DNA of 64,000 nt. It comes from Pseudonocardia sp. TRM90224. GTDB lineage: Bacteria > Actinomycetota > Actinomycetes > Mycobacteriales > Pseudonocardiaceae. Of the stretch, positions 26,120-34,671 are shown in pieces. The stretch lies in contig NZ_JAJGSX010000032.1 in NCBI RefSeq assembly GCF_021245725.1, positions 39,627-103,626 of the forward strand, given 5' to 3'. The number at the start of each line of letters is the position of its first letter. Position 1 is the stretch's first letter. Under the pieces are notes generated by a model that was not told the origin of the DNA, ran no database searches, and saw nothing but the letters and a program-made list of their open reading frames with translations. The position numbers were made by a program, and so were the translations under genes.

Positions 26120-26147
26120 ATTATACGGCAACCAATTGGTTGCACAA
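26120..26147 (-). promoter_or_regulatory. sigma-70-type promoter with embedded 16-bp palindrome
   Basis: On the minus strand: -35 TTGTGC (26147-26142), 16-base spacer, -10 TATAAT (26125-26120). The perfect palindrome GCAACCAATTGGTTGC (26128-26143) fills the spacer, so a bound repressor would block polymerase. The start codon is 19 bases downstream of the -10. Confidence 0.7.
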
Positions 26148-26339
26148 CTTTCCTGCCTGCACGGACCATGGGATCCGGAAGCCCGAGCCAAACCACCACG
26201 CTGCGCCGGGACGAGGGCGGTGAGCCTGACCGCTGGAGCGGGCGCGCACCGGGTGGACCCCAATGGCGGGCTACGCCCATCCATCAGGAGGCGACGACCC
26301 CGCCCCGCTCCGGACGGAGTGGCCCGGCGACCGCGGCGG

Positions 26340-26684
26340 TCATTCTTCGTCGATCGGCCAGACCGGCCGGACCTCGATCATCCCGAAGCGGGCGACCGGG
26401 TGCTTCGACGCCACCTCGATCGCCTCGTCCAGGTCTGTGCAATCGATCAGGTCGTAGCCGATCATCTGCTCCTTGGTCTCGGCGAACGGCCCGCCGGAGA
26501 TCAACACCTCGTTGTTGCGCACACGCACGGTGGCCGCCTCGGTTGTCGGGCGCAGCCGATCGCCCTGCTGCCACACGCCCCTACGGCTCATCTCCCCGAG
26601 CCACTCCTCGATGGTGTATCCGCCCTGGTCGGCCAGATCGGGCTGCGCGCCCTCGACACCGCAGATCATCAGCATGTATTGCAC
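26340..26684 (-). CDS. YciI-like (YCII-related/DGPF family) protein
   Basis: 114 residues. The family motif GGPFAETKEQMIGYDLIDC (64-82) is clear, as is the opening MQYMLMICG. This subgroup usually sits beside ECF sigma factors, but none is present here. The GTG start is supported by GAGGAGG 6 bases upstream. Lone gene; role unknown. Confidence 0.85.
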   Translation of the reverse strand: MQYMLMICGVEGAQPDLADQGGYTIEEWLGEMSRRGVWQQGDRLRPTTEAATVRVRNNEVLISGGPFAETKEQMIGYDLIDCTDLDEAIEVASKHPVARFGMIEVRPVWPIDEE

Positions 26685-27038
26685 TCGGATCCTCCTCGTT
26701 CTGCTCGGTCGTCACTACGACAACCGGGATCCGCCGGAATCGACATCCGGCGCGAGAACGGCCCACAACTGGCGGTAGCAACCCGTTGCGAAGTTGACGG
26801 GTGCTCAGTCGGTGTGCGACTACGCGAGGTGGTGTGCGAGCAGCCGGCGACCGCCGCCGGGAACTCCACCCAGGCCACGTTGATGCCCAGCCTGAGAACA
26901 CTGCGCGGACTGCAGCCACCTCCGCCATCCCGACACGCCATAGGTAGTTCCTCCAATTGCCCTGCCTTGCCGCAAGGACGGACCGTGGTGCACCCGACCG
27001 GTGTCTGCGCAGGTCTCCCCTCCACGAGGAGCACGTCC
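26685..27038. other. intergenic region upstream of aldehyde dehydrogenase
   Basis: About 350 bases between divergent genes, no credible coding frame. At 26938-26956 the sequence ATAGGTAGTTCCTCC weakly resembles the box found at both iac promoters, at a similar distance (about 90 bases) from the aldehyde dehydrogenase start. The resemblance needs a gap and may be chance. Confidence 0.35.
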
Positions 27039-28490
27039 ATGACGAGCACGCTGTCCCCGATCACGAAGCTGTACGTCGACGGCGCCTGGACCAATGGCGG
27101 CGCGGGCACCTTCGCCGCACTGAACCCGGCCACGGGCGAGTCAATGGCCGAGGTCGCTGCGGCGGACGCACACGACGTCGACCGTGCGGTTGCGGCCGCC
27201 ACCCGCGCCCTGCGCGGCGCCTGGGCCGCCACTCCGCCCTCGGCCAAGGGCGCGTTGCTGCACGCACTGGCCGACCTGGTCGAGCGGGACACCGCGCTGC
27301 TCGCCGCGCTGGAGGCGCAGGAGATGGGGGTGCCGCTCAGGATCGCCCAAGGGCTGTTCGTGCCGAACCTCGTCGCGTCACTGCGCTACTACGCCGGCTG
27401 GGCGGACAAGATCAACGGCGAGCTACTGGGCACCGACGGCTACTTCGGCGCACCCACCCACTCCTACACCCGCCGGGAGCCGATCGGCGTCATCGCGGCG
27501 ATCGTCCCGTGGAACGCGCCGCTGATGATCCTCGGCTGGAAGCTGGCGCCGGCGCTGGCGACCGGCAACGCCGTGATCGTCAAGCCGGCCGAGGACGCCT
27601 CGCTGTCGATCCTGCACCTCGCGCGGCTGATCGAGGAGGCAGGTTTTCCGGCAGGCACCGTCGCCGTTCTCCCGGGCCCGGGCGAGGTGACCGGCGAGGC
27701 GCTCGTCGTCAACCCCGGGGTGCACAAGATCAGCTTCACCGGATCGACCGCGGTCGGCCGCCGCATCCTGCGCAACTCCGCCACCAACTTCACCCGCACG
27801 ACGCTCGAGCTGGGCGGCAAGTCCCCGCAGATCGTCTTCGACGACGCGGACCTCGCGTCGGCCGTGCAGGGTGCGGCGTTGGGTCTGTTCACCAACCAGG
27901 GCCAGGTCTGCGCGGCCGGGACGCGGATCCTCGTGCACCGCTCGATCGTCGACGCGGTGCTCGACGGGCTCGAGCAGGCGGCCCGGGCCCAGGTGCTCGG
28001 CGACCCCATGGACGCGGGCACGACGATGGGGCCGCTCGTCAACGCGGCGCAGCGCGATCGGGTCCTCGGCTATGTGCGGCGCGGGCGTGAAGAGGGGGCC
28101 ACTCTGGTCACCGGTGGCACCGCACCGGAGGGGCCTGGTCACTTCGTCGCGCCCACGGTGTTCGCAGGCACCAACGACATGACCATCGCCCGCGAGGAGA
28201 TCTTCGGCCCCGTCGGCACCGTCATCCCTTTCGACGACGACGCCGAGGCGATCGCCATGGCCAACGACAACCGCTACGGGCTCGCGGCGACGGTGTGGAC
28301 CGCCGACGTGCGGCGGGCGCACGTGGTCGCGGCCGCCCTGCAGGCGGGCGCGGTCGGGGTCAACGGCTGGTCGCCGCTGGCGCCGCAGCTGCCGTGGGGC
28401 GGGGTCAAGTCCAGCGGCATCGGCCGCGAGCTCGGCTACGAGGGGATCCTCGCCAACACCGAGTCCAAGACCGTCACCGTCATCCTCTGA
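27039..28490 (+). CDS. NAD(P)-dependent aldehyde dehydrogenase
   Basis: 483 residues, aldehyde dehydrogenase superfamily. Cofactor-fold motifs PWNAP and FTGSTAVGR, catalytic Glu257 in LELGGKSPQ, nucleophile Cys291 in NQGQVCAAGTR, and EEIFGPV are intact. The ATG at 27039 has GAGGAG 8 bases upstream. With the copper amine oxidase 13 kb downstream, it probably oxidises the aldehyde formed from the amine (indole-3-acetaldehyde to indole-3-acetate if tryptamine is the substrate; inference). First gene of a three-gene unit with the NTF2-like protein and the FixJ-type regulator. Confidence 0.9.
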   Translation: MTSTLSPITKLYVDGAWTNGGAGTFAALNPATGESMAEVAAADAHDVDRAVAAATRALRGAWAATPPSAKGALLHALADLVERDTALLAALEAQEMGVPLRIAQGLFVPNLVASLRYYAGWADKINGELLGTDGYFGAPTHSYTRREPIGVIAAIVPWNAPLMILGWKLAPALATGNAVIVKPAEDASLSILHLARLIEEAGFPAGTVAVLPGPGEVTGEALVVNPGVHKISFTGSTAVGRRILRNSATNFTRTTLELGGKSPQIVFDDADLASAVQGAALGLFTNQGQVCAAGTRILVHRSIVDAVLDGLEQAARAQVLGDPMDAGTTMGPLVNAAQRDRVLGYVRRGREEGATLVTGGTAPEGPGHFVAPTVFAGTNDMTIAREEIFGPVGTVIPFDDDAEAIAMANDNRYGLAATVWTADVRRAHVVAAALQAGAVGVNGWSPLAPQLPWGGVKSSGIGRELGYEGILANTESKTVTVIL

Positions 28491-28499
28491 CACCCGGAC

Positions 28500-29051
28500 A
28501 TGGACGCCGCAATCGCTGCCCTCACCCGCAGGGTCGAGGTCCTCGAAGCCGAGGCTGACATCCGCCGCCTCCAGGCCCGCTACATGTGGCTGTGCGACAC
28601 CCCGTTGCCGGAGTTCGGAGTGGCCGACGACTCCGCGCGCATCGACCTGATCATGGAGCTCTACACGGACGACGCCGTCTGGGAGGGCGTGGGAGAGTAC
28701 TACGACGGCCAGTTCGGACGGGCGGAGGGAGCCGCCGCGGTGCGCACCCACTTCGAAGGGTTCTGGTCGGCCGAGCGCGACCCTGCTCTGGTGCTCAACG
28801 CCCACTACCTCACGTCCGAGCAGATCCACGTCGACGGCGACACCGCGACCGGGCAGTGGATCCACGTGCAGCCCTGGCTCTTCGCGGACGGCTCCGCGGT
28901 GCTGCGATCGAGCAGGCTCAACAACACCTTCCGCAGGGTCGACGGGCGGTGGCGGATCTCGCGCACCCGCACGGAGAACGTGTTCGTCGCGTCCCTGCCC
29001 GACGGCTGGGCCGGCGCCTTCCCCGCCGGTTCGGTCCTGATGCGGCCGTGA
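28500..29051 (+). CDS. SnoaL/NTF2-like protein
   Basis: 183 residues. N-terminal helix (VEVLEAEADIRRLQARYMWLCD) then the NTF2-like cone fold: YTDDAVWEG, HYLTSEQIHVDGDTATGQW, RRVDGRWRISRTR. Such proteins serve as isomerases, hydrolases or ring-hydroxylase small subunits. It starts 9 bases after the aldehyde dehydrogenase gene without its own ribosome site, so it is probably coupled. An accessory step in indole-ring breakdown is plausible; it might be the counterpart of iacI, not verified. Confidence 0.75.
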   Translation: MDAAIAALTRRVEVLEAEADIRRLQARYMWLCDTPLPEFGVADDSARIDLIMELYTDDAVWEGVGEYYDGQFGRAEGAAAVRTHFEGFWSAERDPALVLNAHYLTSEQIHVDGDTATGQWIHVQPWLFADGSAVLRSSRLNNTFRRVDGRWRISRTRTENVFVASLPDGWAGAFPAGSVLMRP

Positions 29052-29677
29052 GCATGCCGGCCGAGGTCGGCGAGACGGTGGTGCACATCGTCGACGATGA
29101 CGACGATCTGCGGCAGTCGCTGCGGTACCTGCTGGCCAGCGTCGGGATCCAGGCCCTCGACTACCCGGATGCCCCGACGTTCCTCGCCGAGTTCGACCCG
29201 GCAGAACCAGCGGTGGTGATCGTCGACGTGCGGATGCCCGGGATGAGTGGGTTCCAGCTCCAGGAGGAATTGGAACGGCGCGGCTACCCGGCGCCGATGA
29301 TCTTCTGCTCCGCGCACGGCGACATCCCGATGTCGGTGCGCGCGATGGCCGGCGGGGCCGTGGACTTCCTGGAGAAGCCGTACGACCCGCAACGCATCCT
29401 CGAGGTCGTGCAGCACCAGCAGGCGCAGGCCCGGCAGCGGTTCGTCGCCGACTCCGAGCGGCGCGCGGTGGAACACCGGATCGCCGGGCTCACCCAACGG
29501 GAGCGGGAGGTGCTGCGGCTGGTGATCGAGGGAAAGGCGAGCCAGGCGGTCGCCCGCAAGCTCGGCACCAGCGTGAAGACGATCGACGTGCACCGGGCGC
29601 GGATCAAGGCGAAGACCGGCGTGGACAGCCTCGCGGTGCTGGTGCGCGACGTCCTGACCTACGGCGTCGAGGTGTGA
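29048..29677 (+). CDS. FixJ/NarL-type response regulator
   Basis: 209 residues from the GTG that overlaps the previous stop (an ATG two codons later is equally possible). Receiver domain with IVDDDDDLRQS and phosphoacceptor Asp58 (ATG numbering) in IVDVRMPGMSG, Lys in LEKPYDP, and a C-terminal LuxR helix-turn-helix (LTQREREVLRLVIEGKASQAVARKLG, KTIDVHRARI). This is the FixJ/StyR class, paired with PAS-containing kinases and used for aromatic catabolism elsewhere. The partner is probably the double-PAS kinase at 31836-33359, on the other strand. Confidence 0.9.
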   Translation: MSMPAEVGETVVHIVDDDDDLRQSLRYLLASVGIQALDYPDAPTFLAEFDPAEPAVVIVDVRMPGMSGFQLQEELERRGYPAPMIFCSAHGDIPMSVRAMAGGAVDFLEKPYDPQRILEVVQHQQAQARQRFVADSERRAVEHRIAGLTQREREVLRLVIEGKASQAVARKLGTSVKTIDVHRARIKAKTGVDSLAVLVRDVLTYGVEV

Positions 29678-29719
29678 GGCCGAACCTGCGACGACGCCTC
29701 GACCTCTGCTAGGTCTGCG

Positions 29720-30961
29720 TCAGTGGGCCTCCACCCACGCCCCCGTCCGCAGCAACGCGGTCTCGGCCTGCGGACCCCCGATCAGCTGCACCCCCAGCGG
29801 CCGGCCGTCCGGTGCGGCTAGCCCCGGGACGGTGAGGGCGGGGAAGCCGAGCAGCTGCCAGGGCCTGCTCAGGACCGGGTCGCCGGTGGTCGCCGACCCC
29901 GCGGGAGCGGGGCCGAGCGCGGCCGGGCCGACGATGGCGGCGTAGGAGGCGAGCAGCTCGCCGAACCGCGTGCGCCCCTCCCCCGCCACCCGGCGCGCTC
30001 GGGCGAGATCGGCGGGATCGGTAGCAGCCCCGCGGCGCAGCAGGTCGGCCAGCGGACGGCTCAACTCCGTGGACCTGCCCGCCTCCGCCGCGCGCTCGAT
30101 CGCGGCTTCCGCCGCCATCACGACGGCATGGGCGCTGGTCAACGCGTCGACGAGCTCCGGTGACGGGAGCTCGTCCACGACCGCGCCGGCCGCGACCCAG
30201 CGTTCCCGCGCCGCGGCCAGTGCCGCACGCATCTCCGGGTCGACGGCGTCGGGGGCCCGGAACAGCAGGCGCGGCGGGACCGGATCCGTGCGGCCGGCGT
30301 CGGGCTCCCCGGTCAGCGCAGCGAACGCGAGCGCCACGTCGTCGACGCGCGCGGCGAACAGCCCGTGGCTGTCCAGGCTCGGAGCGAGCCCGGTCACTCC
30401 GTCGACCGGGAACCGGCCATGGGTCATGACGAGCGCCGCAACCCCGCAGAACGCCGCGGGACGGGTCACCGAGCCCGCCGTCTGGGAACCGAGTGCGAGC
30501 GGCACGTGCCCCGCGGCGACGGCCGCGGCCGAGCCGCTCGACGATCCGCCGGGGGTGTGGCCCGGAGCGGCCGGGTTGTCGGTGGGCCCCGGCGCGAAGT
30601 AGGCGAACTCGGTGGTCACGGTCTTCCCGACCGGTACGGCCCCGGCGCGCCGCCACGCGGCGACGATGGCAGCGTCGGCCTCCGCCGGGCCGGCGGATCC
30701 GCGCAGTCCGGAGCCGCATCGGGTGGGCAGGCCGGCGACGTCGATGATGTCCTTGATCCCCAGCGGGACTCCCCGCAGCGAGCCCGACGATCCCGGCTCG
30801 ACCGGCACCTCCGTGGGCGGGACGACCCATGCCCGCAGCCGCTGCTCGGTCGCGGTGACCCGTTCGCGGACCTGCTGCAGGACGGCGGCGGGCGTGGTGC
30901 GGCCCGCGGCGAGGTCGTCCACCAGGCCGCGCAACGACCACGGACGGCTCCGTTCGTTCAC
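29720..30961 (-). CDS. amidase-signature family hydrolase, IacH-like
   Basis: 413 residues. The Ser-cisSer-Lys catalytic set is visible: Lys70 in GIKDIID, the serine-rich GGSSSG, and the nucleophile region AGSVTRPAAFCG. GTG start forms a GTGA overlap with the small gene upstream; the operon is flavin reductase - small protein - amidase. iac clusters of proteobacteria include an amidase (iacH) whose step is not settled. An eroded homologous C-terminus lies at 45788-46114. Confidence 0.85.
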   Translation of the reverse strand: MNERSRPWSLRGLVDDLAAGRTTPAAVLQQVRERVTATEQRLRAWVVPPTEVPVEPGSSGSLRGVPLGIKDIIDVAGLPTRCGSGLRGSAGPAEADAAIVAAWRRAGAVPVGKTVTTEFAYFAPGPTDNPAAPGHTPGGSSSGSAAAVAAGHVPLALGSQTAGSVTRPAAFCGVAALVMTHGRFPVDGVTGLAPSLDSHGLFAARVDDVALAFAALTGEPDAGRTDPVPPRLLFRAPDAVDPEMRAALAAARERWVAAGAVVDELPSPELVDALTSAHAVVMAAEAAIERAAEAGRSTELSRPLADLLRRGAATDPADLARARRVAGEGRTRFGELLASYAAIVGPAALGPAPAGSATTGDPVLSRPWQLLGFPALTVPGLAAPDGRPLGVQLIGGPQAETALLRTGAWVEAH

Positions 30962-31224
30962 ACGTCCACCCACTCCGCGTCGGCGACCCAGAAGTGGATC
31001 CCGCTAGGTCCGATGCCGTGCCGCCACTCGGAGGTCCGGCGAAGCCCCGGCTCGACGCGTGCGGTGGCGGCGTCGGCGGCCTCGGGACCGTCCTCGGGGA
31101 CCTGCCAATGGACCCAGTTCAGCTCGCGGCCCTCGGCGTCGTGCACGAACAGGTCGACGTGGCGCCAGCCGAAGCCGTGGGTGTCGGTGTAGCAGGTCAT
31201 CGTCATGCGGTTGCCGACGGTCAT
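30958..31224 (-). CDS. small conserved-looking protein in iac operon
   Basis: 88 residues, not recognised. Aromatic-rich with many Trp and His (HGFGWRHVDLFVHD, NWVHWQVPEDGP, SGIHFWVADAEWVDV), soluble, no cysteine pair, no signal peptide. It overlaps both neighbours (ATGA at its start, GTGA at its end), so it is translated with the flavin reductase and amidase. It may be the actinobacterial equivalent of a small iac accessory protein. Confidence 0.75.
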   Translation of the reverse strand: MTVGNRMTMTCYTDTHGFGWRHVDLFVHDAEGRELNWVHWQVPEDGPEAADAATARVEPGLRRTSEWRHGIGPSGIHFWVADAEWVDV

Positions 31225-31730
31225 GCGGCGGGCCGGGTGCCCAGGCTGTGGAAGCGCCGCTGGAAGTAGACCAGCGCCCCGCCGCCGTCCTGGGTGCGGA
31301 CCTGCTCGACGTCGACGAACAGCACCGAGTGCGAGCCGAGTTCGCGGCGCCCCCGGATGCGGCCGAGCACGGCGGCGGCGGCACCGCGCAGCACCGGCAC
31401 GCCGTAGCCGGTGAGGTCCCACCGGGCGTCGGTGAACCGCTCGGCAGGCGGGACCTTCGCGGCACCGGCGAAGTGCCTCGCCAGGTCCTCGTGCTCGCCG
31501 GCCAGGACGTTCACGCACAGCCGCCCGTTGCCGACCAGCACGGCATGCGAACGACTGGACCGGTTGACGCAGACAAGCAGTGTCGGCGGCGAGTCGGTGA
31601 CCGAGCACGCCGCGCTCACCGTCATCCCCGCTCGTCCACAAGGGCCGTCGGTGGTCACCACGTTGACGGCGGCCGACAGGTTTGCCATGGCCGCGCGGAA
31701 GTCCGACTGGGTCCGGGTCGGTTCGGACAC
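31221..31730 (-). CDS. flavin reductase, IacG-like
   Basis: 169 residues of the HpaC/flavin-reductase-like FMN-binding family: AAVNVVTTDGPCGRAGMTVSAACSVTDSPPTLLVCVN, CVNVLAGEHEDLARHFAG, GSHSVLFVDVEQVR. Supplies reduced flavin to a two-component monooxygenase, here the IacA-like protein encoded divergently at 33496. The GTG start has AGGAGGAG upstream. A 17-bp box shared with the iacA promoter lies 93 bases upstream. Confidence 0.88.
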   Translation of the reverse strand: MSEPTRTQSDFRAAMANLSAAVNVVTTDGPCGRAGMTVSAACSVTDSPPTLLVCVNRSSRSHAVLVGNGRLCVNVLAGEHEDLARHFAGAAKVPPAERFTDARWDLTGYGVPVLRGAAAAVLGRIRGRRELGSHSVLFVDVEQVRTQDGGGALVYFQRRFHSLGTRPAA

Positions 31731-31822
31731 TGCTCCTCCTCCTGGACTGTCGAATCATCACCTGCGCCTCGAAACGTAGGGCCGCCGCGCCGGGGCCGAT
31801 ATCGAGAGTTCCTCCGCACCCC

Positions 31823-31839
31823 CTGAGGTTTTCCCCTAC
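31823..31839. promoter_or_regulatory. shared box upstream of the iacG-like operon
   Basis: CTGAGGTTTTCCCCTAC, which matches the box at 33395-33411 in 13 of 17 positions, with both ends (CTGA and TCCCCTAC) conserved. It overlaps the kinase stop codon and lies 93 bases upstream of the flavin reductase. Possible binding site of the FixJ-type regulator (inference). Confidence 0.5.
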
Positions 31840-33359
31840 CCGTTCCGGTGGTCGACCGAGAGCGGCAACGCGAAGCCGAACGTCGATCCCCCGCCGGGGC
31901 GGGCGTGCGCCCAGATCCGGCCGTGCTGACGGGTGATGATCCGGTGGCTGAGCGCCAGCCCGATGCCGCTGCCCTGTTCCTTCGACGTGAACGACGCGGC
32001 GAACGGGTCGCACTGCAGGCCGCGGCCGCGGTCGTCGACGGTCAGGGCGGCCTCCCCGTCGCGCAGCTCCGTGGTGATCACCAGTTCCCGCTTCTCCGGC
32101 GCGCAGCAGGCCATCTCGTCGATGGCGTTGAAGCACAGGTTGAGCAGCACCTGCCCGGTCAGTACCCGTTCGCAGACCGCGGGCAGTGGCCCGCAGTGGC
32201 GCTGGACCACGACCCGCACCTGCGGGTCGGCCGCGCGCAGCCGGACGAAATACAGACACTCGTCGACGATGTCGTGCAGGTCAACGACCTGGCGGGTGTG
32301 CTCCAGGTGCCCGACGAACGCACGCAGCGCCCCGACGATCGCGCTGGCCCGGTCGATCTGGCGCACGGCGCTGCCGATGCCGAAGCGGAGCCGGTCGGCC
32401 GACTCGGCCGACAGCGCCCCCTCCTCCTCGAGGGCTCCGGCGTGGCGGGTGGTGCCGGCCAGGAAGTTCCCGGCCGCGGCGAGCGGCTGCCCGAGCTCGT
32501 GCGCGATCGCCATCGCCATGTCCCCCATGGCGGTGTAGCGGGCCTGGTAGTTCTCGCGCTGCAGCTCCCGCTCGCGCAGGGCCTCGCGGATCACCCGCCC
32601 GGACACGTCGTGCAGGATCATCAGCAGGCCGTCGCCGTCCGGTTCGGCGAGCCGTTCCAGGGTCCCCTCCAACCACACCGCGTCGCCCCCTTGATGATCT
32701 CCAGTGCGCGGTACCTGCAGCTGCACCGCGATCATGGGGTCGGCCTGCTCGACGAGGTCGGCCCAGACGGCGGGCCGGCCGGCCGCGCGCAGGGTGCCGA
32801 ACTCGTCGAGCTGGCGGCCCATCTCCTCGGGCACCATCCCGAGCAGGGCGAGCGCGGTGTCGGTGGCGAACCGTACGGTCCCGGACGAGTCGAGCGTCAA
32901 CGCGATGGTCGACGTGTGCCGGGCCAGCGCGTCGATGGACGAGGTCGTGCGGCGCAGGGCCATCTCGGTCGCCTGTTCCCGCTCGATGTCGCGGAACTGG
33001 ACCATCACCGCGGGCCCTTGCGACAGCTCGACCCGCACGGCCAGCGCATCGGTGGGCACCACCCGCCCGCTGCGGCTCCGGTAGTGCCACTCGATCCGGC
33101 TGCTGCCCCGCTCCACGGCCTCCTGCAACCAGGCCCGGCCGAGCACCCGGTGGTACTGCGGGGCGGTGCTGCTCATGTGGTTGGCCTTGAGCGGGCGCAG
33201 CTCCTCGACGCTCCAGCCCAGCAGCTCGCACGCAGCCGGGTTCGCCCACAGGATGTTCTTGGTCGCGGCGTCGTGCACCAGCACGCAGGTCCGTGAGGCG
33301 TCCATGAGTGTCAGCACGTCCTCGATGCGGATCTCCGGCGCGCTGGGGTCCACCGACAT
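31836..33359 (-). CDS. double-PAS sensor histidine kinase (FixL/StyS-like)
   Basis: 507 residues, soluble. Two PAS domains (about 15-130 and 145-258), HisKA with His287 in AIAHELGQPLAAAGNFL, and an HATPase domain (LNLCFNAIDEM, VDDRGRGL, GSGIGLALSHRI). No membrane segment, so a cytoplasmic signal such as an indole compound or redox state is likely. No haem-binding signature was identified. Divergent from the iacA-like operon and convergent in function with the FixJ-type regulator at 29048. Confidence 0.9.
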   Translation of the reverse strand: MSVDPSAPEIRIEDVLTLMDASRTCVLVHDAATKNILWANPAACELLGWSVEELRPLKANHMSSTAPQYHRVLGRAWLQEAVERGSSRIEWHYRSRSGRVVPTDALAVRVELSQGPAVMVQFRDIEREQATEMALRRTTSSIDALARHTSTIALTLDSSGTVRFATDTALALLGMVPEEMGRQLDEFGTLRAAGRPAVWADLVEQADPMIAVQLQVPRTGDHQGGDAVWLEGTLERLAEPDGDGLLMILHDVSGRVIREALRERELQRENYQARYTAMGDMAMAIAHELGQPLAAAGNFLAGTTRHAGALEEEGALSAESADRLRFGIGSAVRQIDRASAIVGALRAFVGHLEHTRQVVDLHDIVDECLYFVRLRAADPQVRVVVQRHCGPLPAVCERVLTGQVLLNLCFNAIDEMACCAPEKRELVITTELRDGEAALTVDDRGRGLQCDPFAASFTSKEQGSGIGLALSHRIITRQHGRIWAHARPGGGSTFGFALPLSVDHRNG

Positions 33360-33394
33360 CGGCCCAGCGTAGGTCGCCCGCCGCGGGACCCGTG

Positions 33395-33411
33395 CTGAAG
33401 AAATCCCCTAC
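33395..33411. promoter_or_regulatory. shared box in the kinase/iacA intergenic region
   Basis: CTGAAGAAATCCCCTAC, 85 bases upstream of the iacA-like start and 36 bases upstream of the kinase start. See the related box at 31823-31839. Confidence 0.5.
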
Positions 33412-33495
33412 TCCGGGCACGGATGGTTCTGATTCCGGCTGCCCCGCGCCGTTCCTACTGTCGAAATCGGCAATCACGACGACGACGGAGGAGCG

Positions 33496-34659
33496 ATGCT
33501 GCGCATCCAGGAATCAGCGGAACGCACTACTCCCGCCGCCGACCGCGTCCCGCTCACGGACGTCCTCGCCGAGCTGGTACACCGCCGCGACGAGTTCCGC
33601 GAGCTCCGCTACGTCCCGATGGACTTCGTCGGGCGGCTCAAGCAGGCCGGCATCTACCGCGCCGCCACCCCCGTCCGCTTCGGCGGCGACGCGCTGCCGC
33701 CCGCCGAGTTCCTCGCAGACATCGAGCGCATCTCGCAGGTCGACGGCTCGACCGGCTGGGTAGCGAGCTTCGGTTCCGCGCAGATCTACCTGGCGGCGCT
33801 ACCGATCGCGACGCAGGAGCAGATCTTCGCCGACGGCCCGGACGTCGTCTTCGCCGGCGCGCTGTTCCCGCCCAAGCGCGGCGAGGAGACCGAGCTGGGC
33901 TATCGGCTTTCGGGCCGCTGGAAGTTCGCCAGCGGCTGCATGGGCGCCGACGTCCTCGGCGTCGGGATGCCCGGCGACGATGCGTCCGCGGGCAAGCCCC
34001 GCACGGCCGTGCTGCGCCCGGAGCAGGTGCAGATCGTCCAGGAATGGGACGTCGTCGGCATGCAGGGCACCGGGTCGTTCGACCTCGTCCTCGACGGTGC
34101 CGAGGTCGCCCGAGAGTGGACGTTCGTGCGGGGCGGTGAACCCACCGTCGACGAGCCGCTCTACCGCTACCCCACGATCGCCTACGCCGCGCAGGTGCTG
34201 GCCGTCGTCGGCGCCGGGGTGGCCCGCGCCGCGCTGGACCACGCCCGCGAGGTCGGCGCCGGGTACGCGGGGGTGACCGGCGCCCCGAAGCTCGCCGATC
34301 GCGCCTACTACCGCACCGAGGTCGCCCGCGGGGAGGCGGCGCTGCGGTCGGCCCGCGCGTTCTTCTACGAGGCGACGGGCCAGGCGTGGGAGAGCGTGCT
34401 CACCGGCGACCCGGTCACCGACGAGCAGAACGCCGAGCTGCGGCTCGCCTCGGCCCACCTCGCGAAGACCGCGTCCGACGTCGTGGCAGGGCTGGTCGAG
34501 GTGTCGGGCACCGCCCCGATCGGGACCGCGCACCCGCTGCAGCGGCTGCTCGGCGACGCGCTCGTGCCCAAGCAGCACGCGTTCCTCGGCCCCGCCATCT
34601 ATGACTCGGCCGGCGCGGTCCTGATGGGCCTGCCCGCCACCACACCCGGCTTCCGCTGA
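33496..34659 (+). CDS. iacA: IacA-like flavin-dependent monooxygenase (acyl-CoA dehydrogenase fold)
   Basis: 387 residues of the acyl-CoA dehydrogenase-like, group D flavin monooxygenase family. Characteristic spots are RYVPMDFVGRLKQAGIYRAATPVRFGG, ISQVDGSTGWVASFGSAQ, SGRWKFASGC and the C-terminal QRLLGDALVPKQHAFL. In iac clusters IacA oxidises the indole ring of indole-3-acetate at C2, using flavin reduced by IacG. GGAGGAG precedes the ATG. First gene of a long coupled operon. The assignment is strengthened by the exact gene order A-B-C-D-E-F that follows. Confidence 0.85.
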   Translation: MLRIQESAERTTPAADRVPLTDVLAELVHRRDEFRELRYVPMDFVGRLKQAGIYRAATPVRFGGDALPPAEFLADIERISQVDGSTGWVASFGSAQIYLAALPIATQEQIFADGPDVVFAGALFPPKRGEETELGYRLSGRWKFASGCMGADVLGVGMPGDDASAGKPRTAVLRPEQVQIVQEWDVVGMQGTGSFDLVLDGAEVAREWTFVRGGEPTVDEPLYRYPTIAYAAQVLAVVGAGVARAALDHAREVGAGYAGVTGAPKLADRAYYRTEVARGEAALRSARAFFYEATGQAWESVLTGDPVTDEQNAELRLASAHLAKTASDVVAGLVEVSGTAPIGTAHPLQRLLGDALVPKQHAFLGPAIYDSAGAVLMGLPATTPGFR

Positions 34660-34671
34660 CAGGAGATCTTC

